Notes: generated by a model from the sequence alone, not told the origin. Counted from the stretch's first letter, positions 18,821 to 26,799 are shown. The stretch is 64,000 nt of DNA from Paenibacillus catalpae (GCF_900112695.1 NZ_FOMT01000002.1:502479-566478); one strand, 5' to 3'. Program-made: numbers and translations.

Positions 18821-20113
18821 TCAGCCTACAACTTTTAACCATAGATACAGCCCACTTAAAGTAATAAACAAAACAGGAACCGTTAGGATAATACCCGTTT
18901 TAAAGTAAGCTCCCCAAGAGATCTTAACTCCCTTACTCGACAACACGTGCAGCCAAAGCAAGGTAGCGAGTGAACCAATAGGAGTAATTTTCGGACCTAA
19001 GTCAGAGCCAATCACATTTGCATACACGAAAGCTTCATGAAGCACGCCTGTAGAATTCGTATTATGAATAGCAAGTGCATTTATCATGACTGTTGGCATA
19101 TTGTTCATGATCGAAGAGAGGATAGCAGCTATGAAACCAGATCCTACTGTGGCTACAAATAAGCCTTGATCGCCAACCCATTTAAATACATCGCCTAGCT
19201 CATCAGTCAGTCCAACATTTCTAAGTCCATATACAACGACATACATCCCGATAGAGAATGTGACAACTGCCCATGGCGCCCCTTTTACAAGCTTCCAAGT
19301 ATGGATCTCCCGGCTCTGACGGGCAAGTAGCAAGAAGATGATAGCTGCAATACCAGCGATAATAGATACCGGTACATTAATGAACTCACTTGTTAAATAA
19401 GCGATTAGAAGAACGGCAAGGATAATCCAGGAAATCTTAAATAGTCGCTTGTCTTTGATCGCGTCAACCGGTTTCTTCAATTGTGCCAGGTCATATTGCT
19501 TAGGTATGCTTTTTCGGTAGAAGAAAAAGAGCACAAGTAAGCTCGCAGCAACAGAGAAGAGAGTAGGAACGATCATACGACTAGCATATTCCGCGAATCC
19601 TACGCCGAAAAAGTCTGATGACACAATATTCACCAAGTTACTAACGACAAGCGGTAGGGAAGCCGTATCGGAAATAAATCCACTTGCCATAATAAAAGGA
19701 AGAATCATACGTTCATCAAACTTTAACGCCCGGACCATGGCCAGAACAATTGGCGTTAAGATAAGAGCCGCACCATCGTTTGCGAAAAAAGCAGCTACTG
19801 CCGCACCTAATAAAATGACATACACAAACATCAAATGACCGTTTCCTTTGGCAGCTCTAGCCATGTGAAGCGCTGCCCATTCAAAGAAACCAATCTCATC
19901 AAGAATGAGCGAAATTAGAATGACCGCGACGAACGCAAGAGTAGCGTTCCAAACAATTTGGGTAACGTCCCACACGTCATGAAAATTTACAACTCCAAAG
20001 ATGAGTGCGATTACAGCTCCGCCACATGCAGACCAACCGATATTAAGACCTTTTGGCTGCCAGATGACGAATACTAAGGTAACTAAAAAAATGATTGATG
20101 CAATAGCCAGCAT
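18821..20113 (-). CDS. arsB: Arsenite efflux permease ArsB
   Basis: About 430 residues with 11-12 membrane segments, showing typical ArsB/NhaD-superfamily text such as [35 protein letters not shown] and [17 protein letters not shown], with [21 protein letters not shown] near the end. The start is ATG 20113, after AGGAGG; a longer frame would overlap the arsR end. It exports As(III) (and Sb(III)) across the membrane. The gap to arsR is 13 bases. Confidence 0.95.
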   Translation of the reverse strand: MLAIASIIFLVTLVFVIWQPKGLNIGWSACGGAVIALIFGVVNFHDVWDVTQIVWNATLAFVAVILISLILDEIGFFEWAALHMARAAKGNGHLMFVYVILLGAAVAAFFANDGAALILTPIVLAMVRALKFDERMILPFIMASGFISDTASLPLVVSNLVNIVSSDFFGVGFAEYASRMIVPTLFSVAASLLVLFFFYRKSIPKQYDLAQLKKPVDAIKDKRLFKISWIILAVLLIAYLTSEFINVPVSIIAGIAAIIFLLLARQSREIHTWKLVKGAPWAVVTFSIGMYVVVYGLRNVGLTDELGDVFKWVGDQGLFVATVGSGFIAAILSSIMNNMPTVMINALAIHNTNSTGVLHEAFVYANVIGSDLGPKITPIGSLATLLWLHVLSSKGVKISWGAYFKTGIILTVPVLFITLSGLYLWLKVVG

Positions 20114-20126
20114 AATGCCTCCTGGT

Positions 20127-20435
20127 TTAAGTACAGCCTTTAACTGTATTGATTTTCTCTTGCATAGATGGAAGTTGATCAATCAACTGCTTCAAATAAT
20201 TCTTGTCATCTAAGTTCAATGAATAGTAAATCCACTGACTACGGCGCTCCTCGTTAATTAGACCGCCCATTCTTAGTTTTTTAAGATGTTGGCTAATATT
20301 CGGTTGAGTTGTTTCTAAAATTTCAACGATATCACAGACGCACATCTCTCGGTGCCGTAAAAGCGCCATAATGGATAACCTAGTTTTATCGGAGAGAAGC
20401 TTAAGCTCATCGGACATCTCCTCAATCGATTGCAT
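20127..20435 (-). CDS. arsR: ArsR-family As(III)-responsive repressor
   Basis: A 102-residue winged-helix protein. The metal-binding ELCVCDL-type motif appears as [12 protein letters not shown] in the DNA-binding helix region, followed by [16 protein letters not shown]. As(III) binding to the two cysteines releases DNA in this family. ATG 20435 is preferred to ATG 20453 because GGGGGC lies just upstream of it. It heads the minus-strand arsR-arsB-arsC-arsI-phosphatase operon. Confidence 0.93.
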   Translation of the reverse strand: MQSIEEMSDELKLLSDKTRLSIMALLRHREMCVCDIVEILETTQPNISQHLKKLRMGGLINEERRSQWIYYSLNLDDKNYLKQLIDQLPSMQEKINTVKGCT

Positions 20436-20498
20436 ATTTTGCCCCCTTTCCATAACTAGCTTTCTAATTACAGGGTAATTATATACGCGATCAATTAT

Positions 20499-20530
20499 AT
20501 AAGTAAATAGTTATATCAGTAATTACTTAT
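20499..20530. promoter_or_regulatory. Candidate ArsR operator
   Basis: Upstream of arsR, an interrupted dyad ATAAGTAAAT / AATTACTTAT spans the AT-rich region where the promoter should lie. The assignment rests on position and symmetry only. Confidence 0.45.
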
Positions 20531-20586
20531 TTAACTTGGGGTTAACAAAAGTTAATGTCCAGATAACAAAGTAGACCTATAATAAA

Positions 20587-20613
20587 AAGCTTCTGCATTT
20601 AGCAGAAGCTTCT
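20587..20613 (-). terminator. Terminator after the cysteine-tailed flavoprotein gene
   Basis: The perfect 10-base stem AAGCTTCTGC / GCAGAAGCTT with a 5-base loop; on the minus strand it is followed by TTTTTATT. Confidence 0.8.
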
Positions 20614-20620
20614 CATCACT

Positions 20621-22021
20621 TTAACATCCTCTATCCGTTTTGCATGATGTAGATTCATTTTTTGGACTGCAGCAGCCACTACTAATAGTGGTCACTTCGA
20701 TTGGCCGAATAGTCACCTTCTTCGGGGCAGGCGTACAGCAACTATTGTTGTTATCACTTATTTCTTGTGACCTGGACACAGAGCAGACGCCAGTCTCCGG
20801 GAGATGAAGTTGCACTTCACGAGCTGCTATAAAATCACCTGCTAGTGCAGCAACAACACTACGAACTTGTTCAAAGCCTGTAGCTAGCAGGAATGTCGGA
20901 GCTCGACCGTAACTTTTCGATCCCACAATATAAAAATCTTTTTCAGGCTGACGAAGTTCCGCTTCACCATGAGGGCGCACAGTGCCACAGCTATGAATAT
21001 TAGGATCAATCAAGTCAGCAAGTTGTGGGACGGACTCCACAGCAGTATCAGCTGCATATCGCAATTCAGAAAGGAACGAGAAATCAGGTCTTGCTCCCGT
21101 TGCTACAATAACCTCATCGATTTTATCAAGAGAGTATGCCTTATCTAATTTAGTGCCATGTAGTGATAAGGTTTCTGATTCTTTTCTGAGTTCATCAATA
21201 AGAAATGGGGTATGAACCTGTACATTGCCCTGTTGTACATATTGGTTAGCTCGGGTACCTAGTGCTCCGCGAGCCGGCAGCCCATCATTTTCTCCGCCGC
21301 CAAAGGCATCCGAAACCTTTTGCTTTCTTAGTACCCAATGGATTGTTGTTTCCGGGATCTCCATTTTCAACTCATTTAACAATGTGAGTGATTGAATGGC
21401 CGAGTGACCACTGCCTACAACAACGATGTTCTTCCGTGCATATCGTCCTTTATCTGCACCCAGAATATCTGGGATACCATACTGAATGTGATCTTTATTA
21501 TTGATCTCGCCTTCAGCAGGATGACCACTTGTGCTCATCGGGTTAGGTGTGAGCCATGTGCCGGTGGCGTCAATGACAGCAGAAGCTTCTTTACGCAATA
21601 ACTTACCGTGCTGCTCATATTCAATAATAAAGGGGGCAAGATCCCGGCCGGCCGTTTTCATTTTATCGAATCCTTTTCGATAGATAGCTTTAACCGATGA
21701 TTGAAGATGAATAAAGGGTTGTAATTGTTTTAGCTGAGATAGTGGTAATAGGTACTCATTAATTAATTCCAGCCCCGTAGGCATGTGATCTTTTACTGGA
21801 GCGTGCCACCCAGACTCCATAAGGAGCTCCTTAGCAGCTGTATCTATGTTAAATTCCCAAGGGGAGAACATCCTTACATGTTTCCAACTAAGTACAGAGG
21901 ACGCGATATGAGTGCCTCTTTCAAATAAAATAAAGGGCATATTCCTTTTTACAAGTTGTGCAGCAGCAGCTAATGCTACTGGCCCGCCACCGATAATAGC
22001 TGTTGGTAATGGTTTATTCAT
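20621..22021 (-). CDS. FAD/NAD(P)-binding oxidoreductase with cysteine-rich tail (ars island)
   Basis: A 466-residue flavoprotein. FAD-binding GGGPVALAAAAQL lies at about residues 11-23, and a second dinucleotide fold VVVGSGHSAIQSL at about residue 200; VIDATGTW and VIVATGARPDF are typical of the flavin monooxygenase/thioredoxin-reductase-like group. The last 54 residues hold seven cysteines (C413, C428-C429, C450-C451, C460, C466), including two CC pairs, which looks like a thiol tail for soft-metal binding. The gene lies between arsR and the CCxxCC MarR gene and carries the MarR operator upstream. Similar flavoproteins in ars clusters have been called ArsO; the reaction here is not known. 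Confidence 0.8.
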   Translation of the reverse strand: MNKPLPTAIIGGGPVALAAAAQLVKRNMPFILFERGTHIASSVLSWKHVRMFSPWEFNIDTAAKELLMESGWHAPVKDHMPTGLELINEYLLPLSQLKQLQPFIHLQSSVKAIYRKGFDKMKTAGRDLAPFIIEYEQHGKLLRKEASAVIDATGTWLTPNPMSTSGHPAEGEINNKDHIQYGIPDILGADKGRYARKNIVVVGSGHSAIQSLTLLNELKMEIPETTIHWVLRKQKVSDAFGGGENDGLPARGALGTRANQYVQQGNVQVHTPFLIDELRKESETLSLHGTKLDKAYSLDKIDEVIVATGARPDFSFLSELRYAADTAVESVPQLADLIDPNIHSCGTVRPHGEAELRQPEKDFYIVGSKSYGRAPTFLLATGFEQVRSVVAALAGDFIAAREVQLHLPETGVCSVSRSQEISDNNNSCCTPAPKKVTIRPIEVTTISSGCCSPKNESTSCKTDRGC

Positions 22022-22046
22022 TTTGTACTTCCTCCCTAGATTTTAT

Positions 22047-22064
22047 TTGCAATTTGCAAATATA
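22047..22064. promoter_or_regulatory. Operator of the cysteine-rich MarR (copy 1)
   Basis: TTGCAATTTGCAAATATA lies 26 bases upstream of the flavoprotein start. Exactly the same 18 bases occur in inverse orientation at 22566-22583 in the divergent marR/monooxygenase gap. Confidence 0.85.
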
Positions 22065-22084
22065 TGATAAAAAGTAAACCTCCA

Positions 22085-22540
22085 TTATTTTGGAGGCACA
22101 CAACATGCTGCTGATTTTTGCATAGCATCATTAAACAATTGAATGGAGCGTAGAACTGTTTCTCGTTCAAAATGACTCATTGTTGACAGGACGCCATTCA
22201 GTTGAGTATTTACAGTAAGGTTAATCGCATTTTCAACGCTTAATCCTTCAGGTGTTAGCGATAAAATATTGATTCGTTGGTCAGAAGGGTGCGGCGTTTT
22301 CTTTACTAATCCTTTATCAGTCAAGGTTTTAACCTGTCTGCTAAAAGTGGTGATGTCCATTCCAAGAGCCCCAGCAATATCCTGCATGGAGGGATTATGC
22401 TGACGATTAATTTCATAAAGAATATGACTTTGTACAAGTGATACCTCTTGGCCGCAGCAGGAATCGCAGCATTGTTCGTTTAACAAACCAAAATTTCGGG
22501 ACAGGATCTGAAACATAGTTCTCACATTTTCCATTTGCAT
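22085..22540 (-). CDS. MarR-family regulator with CCxxCC motif (ars island)
   Basis: A 151-residue winged-helix MarR protein: MQDIAGALGMDITTFSRQVKTL as helix-turn-helix and PHPSDQRINIL as wing. It is unusual in its cysteines: C24-C25-x-x-C28-C29 just before the helix that precedes the DNA-binding domain, and C146-C147 at the C-terminus. This suggests sensing of As(III), an organoarsenical or thiol oxidation by dimer-bridging thiols. Two identical 18-base palindromic sites lie in the promoters on both sides of the gene, so it likely controls itself, the cysteine-tailed flavoprotein and the divergent monooxygenase-like/ArsN1 pair. No direct evidence of the inducer. Confidence 0.88.
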   Translation of the reverse strand: MQMENVRTMFQILSRNFGLLNEQCCDSCCGQEVSLVQSHILYEINRQHNPSMQDIAGALGMDITTFSRQVKTLTDKGLVKKTPHPSDQRINILSLTPEGLSVENAINLTVNTQLNGVLSTMSHFERETVLRSIQLFNDAMQKSAACCVPPK

Positions 22541-22565
22541 GACCTCCTGAATCAGTTATAGCATT

Positions 22566-22598
22566 TATATTTGCAAATTGCAAGTAATTGTGTATAAT
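22566..22598 (+). promoter_or_regulatory. Operator copy 2 and promoter of the monooxygenase-like gene
   Basis: TATATTTGCAAATTGCAA (22566-22583) is the exact reverse complement of the site at 22047. TTTGCA/TTGCAA inside it serves as a -35 region, with TATAAT at 22593-22598 as -10. A repressor bound here would cover the -35. Confidence 0.85.
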
Positions 22599-22634
22599 CA
22601 ATTTTAAAATTACCAGAAGCAGGAGGTTTCTAAA

Positions 22635-23756
22635 ATGTTAGATCTCATTATTATTGGGGCTGGACCGTACGGGATATCGGTAGCAGCACATGCCGCTGCA
22701 AAGAAACTAAGCTACAAACTGTTTGGATATCCCATGGATTTCTGGAAGAATCAGATGCCACAAAACATGTACATTCGAACGCCGCATGACCTGGTTAGTT
22801 TTTCTGATCCTGAAGGGGAATACACTATTCAACTGTTTGCGAAAGAAACAAATACAGACCTCGAATCTCCTTTGCCACGCACCGTATTTGTACGCTATGC
22901 CTTTTGGTTTGTTGAAAGGGCTGGGATCCAGTTCACATCAGAGCTTGTTCGTAATGTAAGCTACAATGGATCGTTTTATACGATTACGGCAGAGTCGGGT
23001 GATAAGTTGGAGGCTAAAAACGTTGTAATAGCAACAGGGGTTAAAGATTTTCAATTTATCCCGTCACTGTACAGCGAATTGCCTGAGTCCTATGTGTCCC
23101 ATACTTTAGGTTATACCAGCTTTGATGAGTTTCGTGACAAATATGTTGTCGTTGTTGGAAGCGGACAGAGTGCTTGGGAGGCTGCAGCTTTATTATACCA
23201 GGCTAAATCAAAGGTTAAGCTCCTGTATAGGAAAAAGAGGCATGTATACGGCGGAAGTCGGATAGGCGAATTGATCTTAAGAAGAATAGGTGATTTTTTT
23301 TATAAGCTCCCACGACCCTTAAAAAGACTGCTATGGAAAGCCGGTTCAGTAACCGTACCTATTGCACGCTTTTTAAAACCGTTAGTTGAAGAGAAGGTAC
23401 CTGTGTTTGCAAACATAACTATAAATCAGGTGAGGGTAGTAAATAACAAAGTACAGCTAAAATTCACTAATGGTGATGAAACATACGCTGATCATATTAT
23501 CGTTGCATCCGGCTTTAAAATTGATATAGATAAGTTACCCTTTGTTGAAGACCACCTAAAAAAACAGATTGTTAGAGAAGAAGAGAATGGAGCATTTCCG
23601 AAACTAAATCAGAACTTTGAAAGCAATCTGAAAGGGCTATTCTTCGCAGGGCCTTTATCTGCACATAGTCATGGTCCTACATTTCGATTTATACTTGGGT
23701 TAGGCAAAGCTTCAAAAACGATTATACGCTCTATAACGAAACAGGAGGAGAGCTAA
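22635..23756 (+). CDS. Flavin-containing monooxygenase-like NAD(P)-binding protein (ars island)
   Basis: A 373-residue two-dinucleotide-fold flavoprotein: IIIGAGPYGISVAA at the N-terminus, VVVVGSGQSAWEAAALL around residue 175, VIATGVK and a closing GLFFAGPLSAHSHGP. It is related to, but shorter than, the flavoprotein at 20621 and lacks the Cys tail. It is divergent from the CCxxCC MarR gene, with the operator in the shared promoter. Its stop codon overlaps the ATG of the ArsN1-like gene by one base, so both are co-translated. Substrate unknown; oxidation of an organoarsenical or thiol is a reasonable guess from context. Confidence 0.8.
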   Translation: MLDLIIIGAGPYGISVAAHAAAKKLSYKLFGYPMDFWKNQMPQNMYIRTPHDLVSFSDPEGEYTIQLFAKETNTDLESPLPRTVFVRYAFWFVERAGIQFTSELVRNVSYNGSFYTITAESGDKLEAKNVVIATGVKDFQFIPSLYSELPESYVSHTLGYTSFDEFRDKYVVVVGSGQSAWEAAALLYQAKSKVKLLYRKKRHVYGGSRIGELILRRIGDFFYKLPRPLKRLLWKAGSVTVPIARFLKPLVEEKVPVFANITINQVRVVNNKVQLKFTNGDETYADHIIVASGFKIDIDKLPFVEDHLKKQIVREEENGAFPKLNQNFESNLKGLFFAGPLSAHSHGPTFRFILGLGKASKTIIRSITKQEES

Positions 23757-24253
23757 TGCCGGCGATACTCGTCAGACATGCAACATTAATGGATCTAAAA
23801 GATGTGTTATCCATATATAATCAAGGAATTGAAGACCGTATTGCCACTCTTGAAGTTGAACCAAAAGATATCAGCTATATGGAAAGCTGGTACAATGGCC
23901 GCAGTGAGCGATATTCAGTTCTAGTTGCTGTTAAAGGGGATGCAATTGTAGGGTGGGCATCCTTAAATAAGTATTCTCCCCGTTCTGCTTATGATGGTGT
24001 GGCTGATTTGTCAATCTACATTCAAAGAGATCACCGAGGGCAGGGGATTGGAAGTATATTGCTTGCTGCTCTTGAAGACGCTGCCTTACAAAATGGTTTT
24101 TATAAGATTGTTCTTTTTACTTTCCCATTCAACAGCTTAGGTCAAGGATTATATCGTAAACAAGGATACCGCGAAGTGGGCATCTTTATTAAGCAAGGGA
24201 TTATAGACGGTAATTTTGTAGATGTCATGGCTATGGAGAAGATATTGAACTAA
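23756..24253 (+). CDS. arsN1: ArsN1-type GNAT N-acetyltransferase
   Basis: A 165-residue GNAT protein close in pattern to the phosphinothricin/arsinothricin acetyltransferases: VLSIYNQGIEDRIATLE near the start, VGWASLNKYSPRSAYDGVADLSIYI, the acetyl-CoA loop RDHRGQGIGS, and LYRKQGYREVGIF. ArsN1 enzymes acetylate the amine of arsinothricin, an arsenic-containing antibiotic. Start overlap (TAATG) with the monooxygenase-like gene shows co-expression. The stop codon TAA is the TAA inside the leading palindrome of an R1 repeat. Confidence 0.82.
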   Translation: MPAILVRHATLMDLKDVLSIYNQGIEDRIATLEVEPKDISYMESWYNGRSERYSVLVAVKGDAIVGWASLNKYSPRSAYDGVADLSIYIQRDHRGQGIGSILLAALEDAALQNGFYKIVLFTFPFNSLGQGLYRKQGYREVGIFIKQGIIDGNFVDVMAMEKILN

Positions 24254-24333
24254 CGGCGAACTATAGTTCAATCAATAAAGCTGCAGCAGACAGGTGGATC
24301 TGCTGCAGCTTTTGTTAAAGTAAAGGGCAGGAT
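24245..24333 (+). repeat. R1 repeat copy
   Basis: The palindrome GAACTAACGGCGAACTATAGTTC is split into halves around GGCGA; then the stem AAGCTGCAGCAGA / TCTGCTGCAGCTT, TTTGTT and the tail GTAAAGGGCAGGATA. It supplies the stop codon and terminator for the acetyltransferase. Confidence 0.8.
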
Positions 24334-24494
24334 AGTGGGGTATTACAAAGGGCTTCCGGTTATGTTTTAATGTAGCGGCCGAGTCAGATCAATCTGTTCG
24401 TAAAAAAACTATTGATTATGACAGGAGTTGTCACCATTAAAGTTTACACTATCAGGGAGAGATCAATCCTAAAGGTTGAAGGAGCTGTATAACC

Positions 24495-24917
24495 ATGGAA
24501 GTACAATTGACCCCGTTTATTATGCTGGACGGAGGCGCCCGGGAGGCGATCGCCTTTTACGAGCAAGCGCTGGACGCGAAGGTAGTATTCAAGCAGACCT
24601 TCGGCGAAGCGCCCGGAGAAGCCGGACAAGCGGTGCCGGAGCAGGCGAGGGACCGATTGGCCCATTCCGTCCTGAAGATCGGAGGAACGGATCTGTTCGT
24701 CGCCGATACCGATCCGGGGGCTCGGTTCGCGCAGGGCAATCAGGTGAACATCTGCATAACCGTCGCCGATAAGGAGCAAGCCAGGAAGTATTATGAGGCG
24801 CTGAAGGAGGGCGGGCAGGTGGATCTCCCCCTGCAGGAGATCCACTTCAGCCCCGCGTACGGGATAGTGACCGACATATTCGGCGTCACCTTCCAGATTT
24901 TCACGAAGAGGGCGTAA
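24495..24917 (+). CDS. PhnB-like VOC-family protein
   Basis: A 140-residue glyoxalase-fold protein of the PhnB/YjdN group, with TPFIMLDGGAREAIAFYEQAL at the start and a closing SPAYGIVTDIFGVTFQIFTKR. Function is not established for this group; they are stand-alone dimers. The gene is much richer in GC than its neighbours, and it is flanked on both sides by R1 repeats, suggesting independent acquisition. ATG 24495 follows GAAGGAGC. Confidence 0.88.
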   Translation: MEVQLTPFIMLDGGAREAIAFYEQALDAKVVFKQTFGEAPGEAGQAVPEQARDRLAHSVLKIGGTDLFVADTDPGARFAQGNQVNICITVADKEQARKYYEALKEGGQVDLPLQEIHFSPAYGIVTDIFGVTFQIFTKRA

Positions 24918-24933
24918 TGGAGTGGCGTCTTTG

Positions 24934-25020
24934 ATTGCGCTAACGGGAAACGTTAGTTCCATACAACTACGAGCAGCAGCCGCAAGTCAGTGGCTGCTAT
25001 TTTTATGGAAGTAAAGAGCA
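24934..25020 (+). repeat. R1 repeat copy
   Basis: GCTAACGGGAAACGTTAGTT palindrome, TTCCATA (paired with TATGGAA), inner hairpin AGCAGC(AG)CC / GGCTGCT, then TTTTT and tail GTAAAGAGCA. It runs directly into the next frame. Confidence 0.8.
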
Positions 25021-25030
25021 TTTTCTTTAA

Positions 25031-25417
25031 TTGGCAGCTGTTATTAATAAAATCGGGTACGAGTTTTTAGAGTGTATTTCATTGAATGAACATGAACTAA
25101 TGAAATATGAACCGTTGGCAGGATCATACGCGGTGGTTAGATTTGATGCTAAATATCTTATTTGTTTTAATACATGGAGAGAACAGTGGGAATTACCTGC
25201 TGGAGGAAGAAATGATGGTGAAACAGCTAAAGAATGCGCTATACGGGAGCTTTTTGAGGAAACAGCGCAGGTTGTTCACGATATGGATTTTAAAGGCTTA
25301 TTGAAGGTTAGAAAACCTGATGGAGCAATAAAATATAATCCAATTTACTTTGCTGATCTGGAATACATAGCTCCCTTTTTTTGCAAAGTAGCTCATTACG
25401 CTAAAGGGGAACGTTAG
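25031..25417 (+). CDS. Nudix hydrolase, probably truncated at the 3' end
   Basis: A 128-residue frame with a complete Nudix box (GGRNDGETAKECAIRELFEETAQV: G-x5-E-x7-REL-x-EE). Such enzymes hydrolyse nucleoside diphosphate derivatives. The C-terminal part after FADLEYIAP is short and ends in CKVAHYAKGER, whose last codons and TAG stop come from an R1 palindrome, so the original C-terminus appears to have been lost. The start is a TTG at 25031 next to the tail of another R1 copy, without a good ribosome site. I treat it as a damaged gene that may be inactive. Confidence 0.6.
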   Translation: MAAVINKIGYEFLECISLNEHELMKYEPLAGSYAVVRFDAKYLICFNTWREQWELPAGGRNDGETAKECAIRELFEETAQVVHDMDFKGLLKVRKPDGAIKYNPIYFADLEYIAPFFCKVAHYAKGER

Positions 25418-25486
25418 TTCGGAATAACACAGCAGCAGCCGGTAAGGGGATCAGCTGCTGTTTTTGTTGAAGTAAAATGGCATTAG
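25399..25486 (+). repeat. R1 repeat copy truncating the Nudix frame
   Basis: GCTAAAGGGGAACGTTAGTT, inner hairpin CAGCAGC / GCTGCTG with a variable loop, TTTTTGTTGAAGTAAAATGGCA. The TAG within the palindrome ends the Nudix frame. Confidence 0.8.
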
Positions 25487-25536
25487 AGCGTGGTATTATG
25501 GGGAAAACAGTATAGAAAACAGGAGAACTAGCGTTC

Positions 25537-25923
25537 ATGATTGAGAACATAAAGATGTGGGCTAAACAACTTAAAAGGAAGGTTTTTGTACTTTATTTTG
25601 CATATAAGGATAATCGAACTCCTTTGTATGCAAAAGTATTTGCCATATTTGTTGTTGCATACGCATTTAGCCCAATTGACTTGATACCAGATTTTATACC
25701 CATATTAGGATATCTGGATGATGTAATACTTGTTCCACTTGGCGTAGCGATATCATTGAAAATGATACCTGGTAATGTCATTCAGGAGTGTACAGTAAAA
25801 GCCGAGGAACGAATGAAGAATGGAAAACCGAAAAATTGGCTTGTTGGAAGTATAATTATTTTGGTGTGGATTGTAGCTTTTATTTGGATTTCTTTTACCG
25901 CATACCGTTATTGGTTCAACTAA
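25537..25923 (+). CDS. YkvA-like DUF1232 membrane protein
   Basis: A 128-residue protein with the DUF1232 signature YAFSPIDLIPDFIPILGYLDDVILVPLGV (residues about 44-72 in pieces: SPIDLIPDFIP and GYLDDV) and a C-terminal membrane helix. The family's function is unknown. ATG 25537 follows AGGAG. Its stop TAA is again the TAA of an R1 palindrome (TTCAACTAACTGGG), and another R1 copy lies directly upstream. Confidence 0.88.
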   Translation: MIENIKMWAKQLKRKVFVLYFAYKDNRTPLYAKVFAIFVVAYAFSPIDLIPDFIPILGYLDDVILVPLGVAISLKMIPGNVIQECTVKAEERMKNGKPKNWLVGSIIILVWIVAFIWISFTAYRYWFN

Positions 25924-25986
25924 CTGGGAACGATAGTTTGAATTAAAAGGATATGGCTACAGCTGTGGCGGATACTTTTTCATTTG
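25913..25986 (+). repeat. R1 repeat copy lacking its tail
   Basis: TTCAACTAACTGGGAACGATAGTTTGAA palindrome halves (split by TGGGAACG) and a degenerate hairpin (TGGCTACAGC / GCTGTGGCGG), then TTTTT. The usual GTAAAGGGCAG tail is absent. Confidence 0.65.
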
Positions 25987-26118
25987 TACAAAAATGAGTT
26001 TAAATTGAGAGAGTTCAATAGAGCGGCAGTCTGGAGTTATTTCTCGCCCAAGATTAGCCGTTTTGTTTTTTTGGACAAGATGTATATTAAAAAGTAATTA
26101 TAAAGGGAGAAATTGATT

Positions 26119-26595
26119 ATGAAGGTTAAGAAAACAGTTAAGTTAATTGATTTAGTTGGTGAAATTGAGATGCAAATAGACGATACTTTTACTTATATTA
26201 ATTCAGCAACAGGAGAAGTTTTTATGCTTACAAGAGAAGAAATTGGAGCGGCTGAAGATGAAGATCCACTCGAGAAATTTCCTGAATGGCAAAGAGAGAA
26301 CATCGAAAAAGCAATCCAGGTTCTTGAAGATGAAAACGGGATTTATATCGACTTTACATTAAGAAACGACTTCAATGAATATGAACTCATGGAAGATTTT
26401 ATTGGGGCTTTAGAAGATGAAAAAATTCGAGAAAAACTGTTTGAGGAAATTCAAGGGCGAGGAGCATTCCGAAGATTCAAAGATTCCATTATTGAACAAG
26501 GTGTTGATAAGCAATGGTATGACTACAAAGAAAGAAAAATAAAGGAATTAGTAATTGGATGGTGTAAGGCTCACGATATTGAAATTCAGTATTAA
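26119..26595 (+). CDS. UPF0158-family protein
   Basis: A 158-residue acidic protein with the family pattern: an N-terminal VKLIDLVGEIEMQ, TYINSATGEVF, and a helical C-terminal half with the F-x-D-x-x and GRGAFRRFKDSI signature (GAFRRFKD). Function unknown in all members; they resemble small intracellular regulators or immunity-type proteins. The ATG at 26119 is preceded by AAAGGGAGA at good spacing; an upstream TTG in frame is not favoured. It is AT-rich compared with the following gene. Confidence 0.85.
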   Translation: MKVKKTVKLIDLVGEIEMQIDDTFTYINSATGEVFMLTREEIGAAEDEDPLEKFPEWQRENIEKAIQVLEDENGIYIDFTLRNDFNEYELMEDFIGALEDEKIREKLFEEIQGRGAFRRFKDSIIEQGVDKQWYDYKERKIKELVIGWCKAHDIEIQY

Positions 26596-26799
26596 GCTGT
26601 CGATGCCGCCCTTCGAGATGTGGATCCGGCGTTGGCCCAGTATATGCCGGGCAAAGATGGATCTGGCATGGTGCCTTGGGGCATTCACGTCATCGAACCA
26701 AAGAAAATCAAATCCTGCACGTTCAAAACTTCATTCATACGCCATTATTTTCGCGATTTGGGCTGCCTGAGCAAATTGACCAATGAATTTCGTCATTGA
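26596..26799 (+). pseudogene. Open remnant downstream of the UPF0158 gene
   Basis: The frame continues after the stop codon for 67 codons with coding-like composition (AALRDVDPALAQYMPG, GMVPWGIHVIEPKKIKS) and is GC-richer than the gene before it. It has no start codon of its own near the beginning and I cannot name the family. Probably the tail of a deleted gene. Confidence 0.3.

Noticed and set aside
24245..25986. R1 copies as true integron attC sites
   Set aside because: TAAC/GTTA motifs recall attC cores, but the two halves lie next to each other rather than at the ends of the hairpin, and no IntI gene is seen; only the cassette-like layout is reported.
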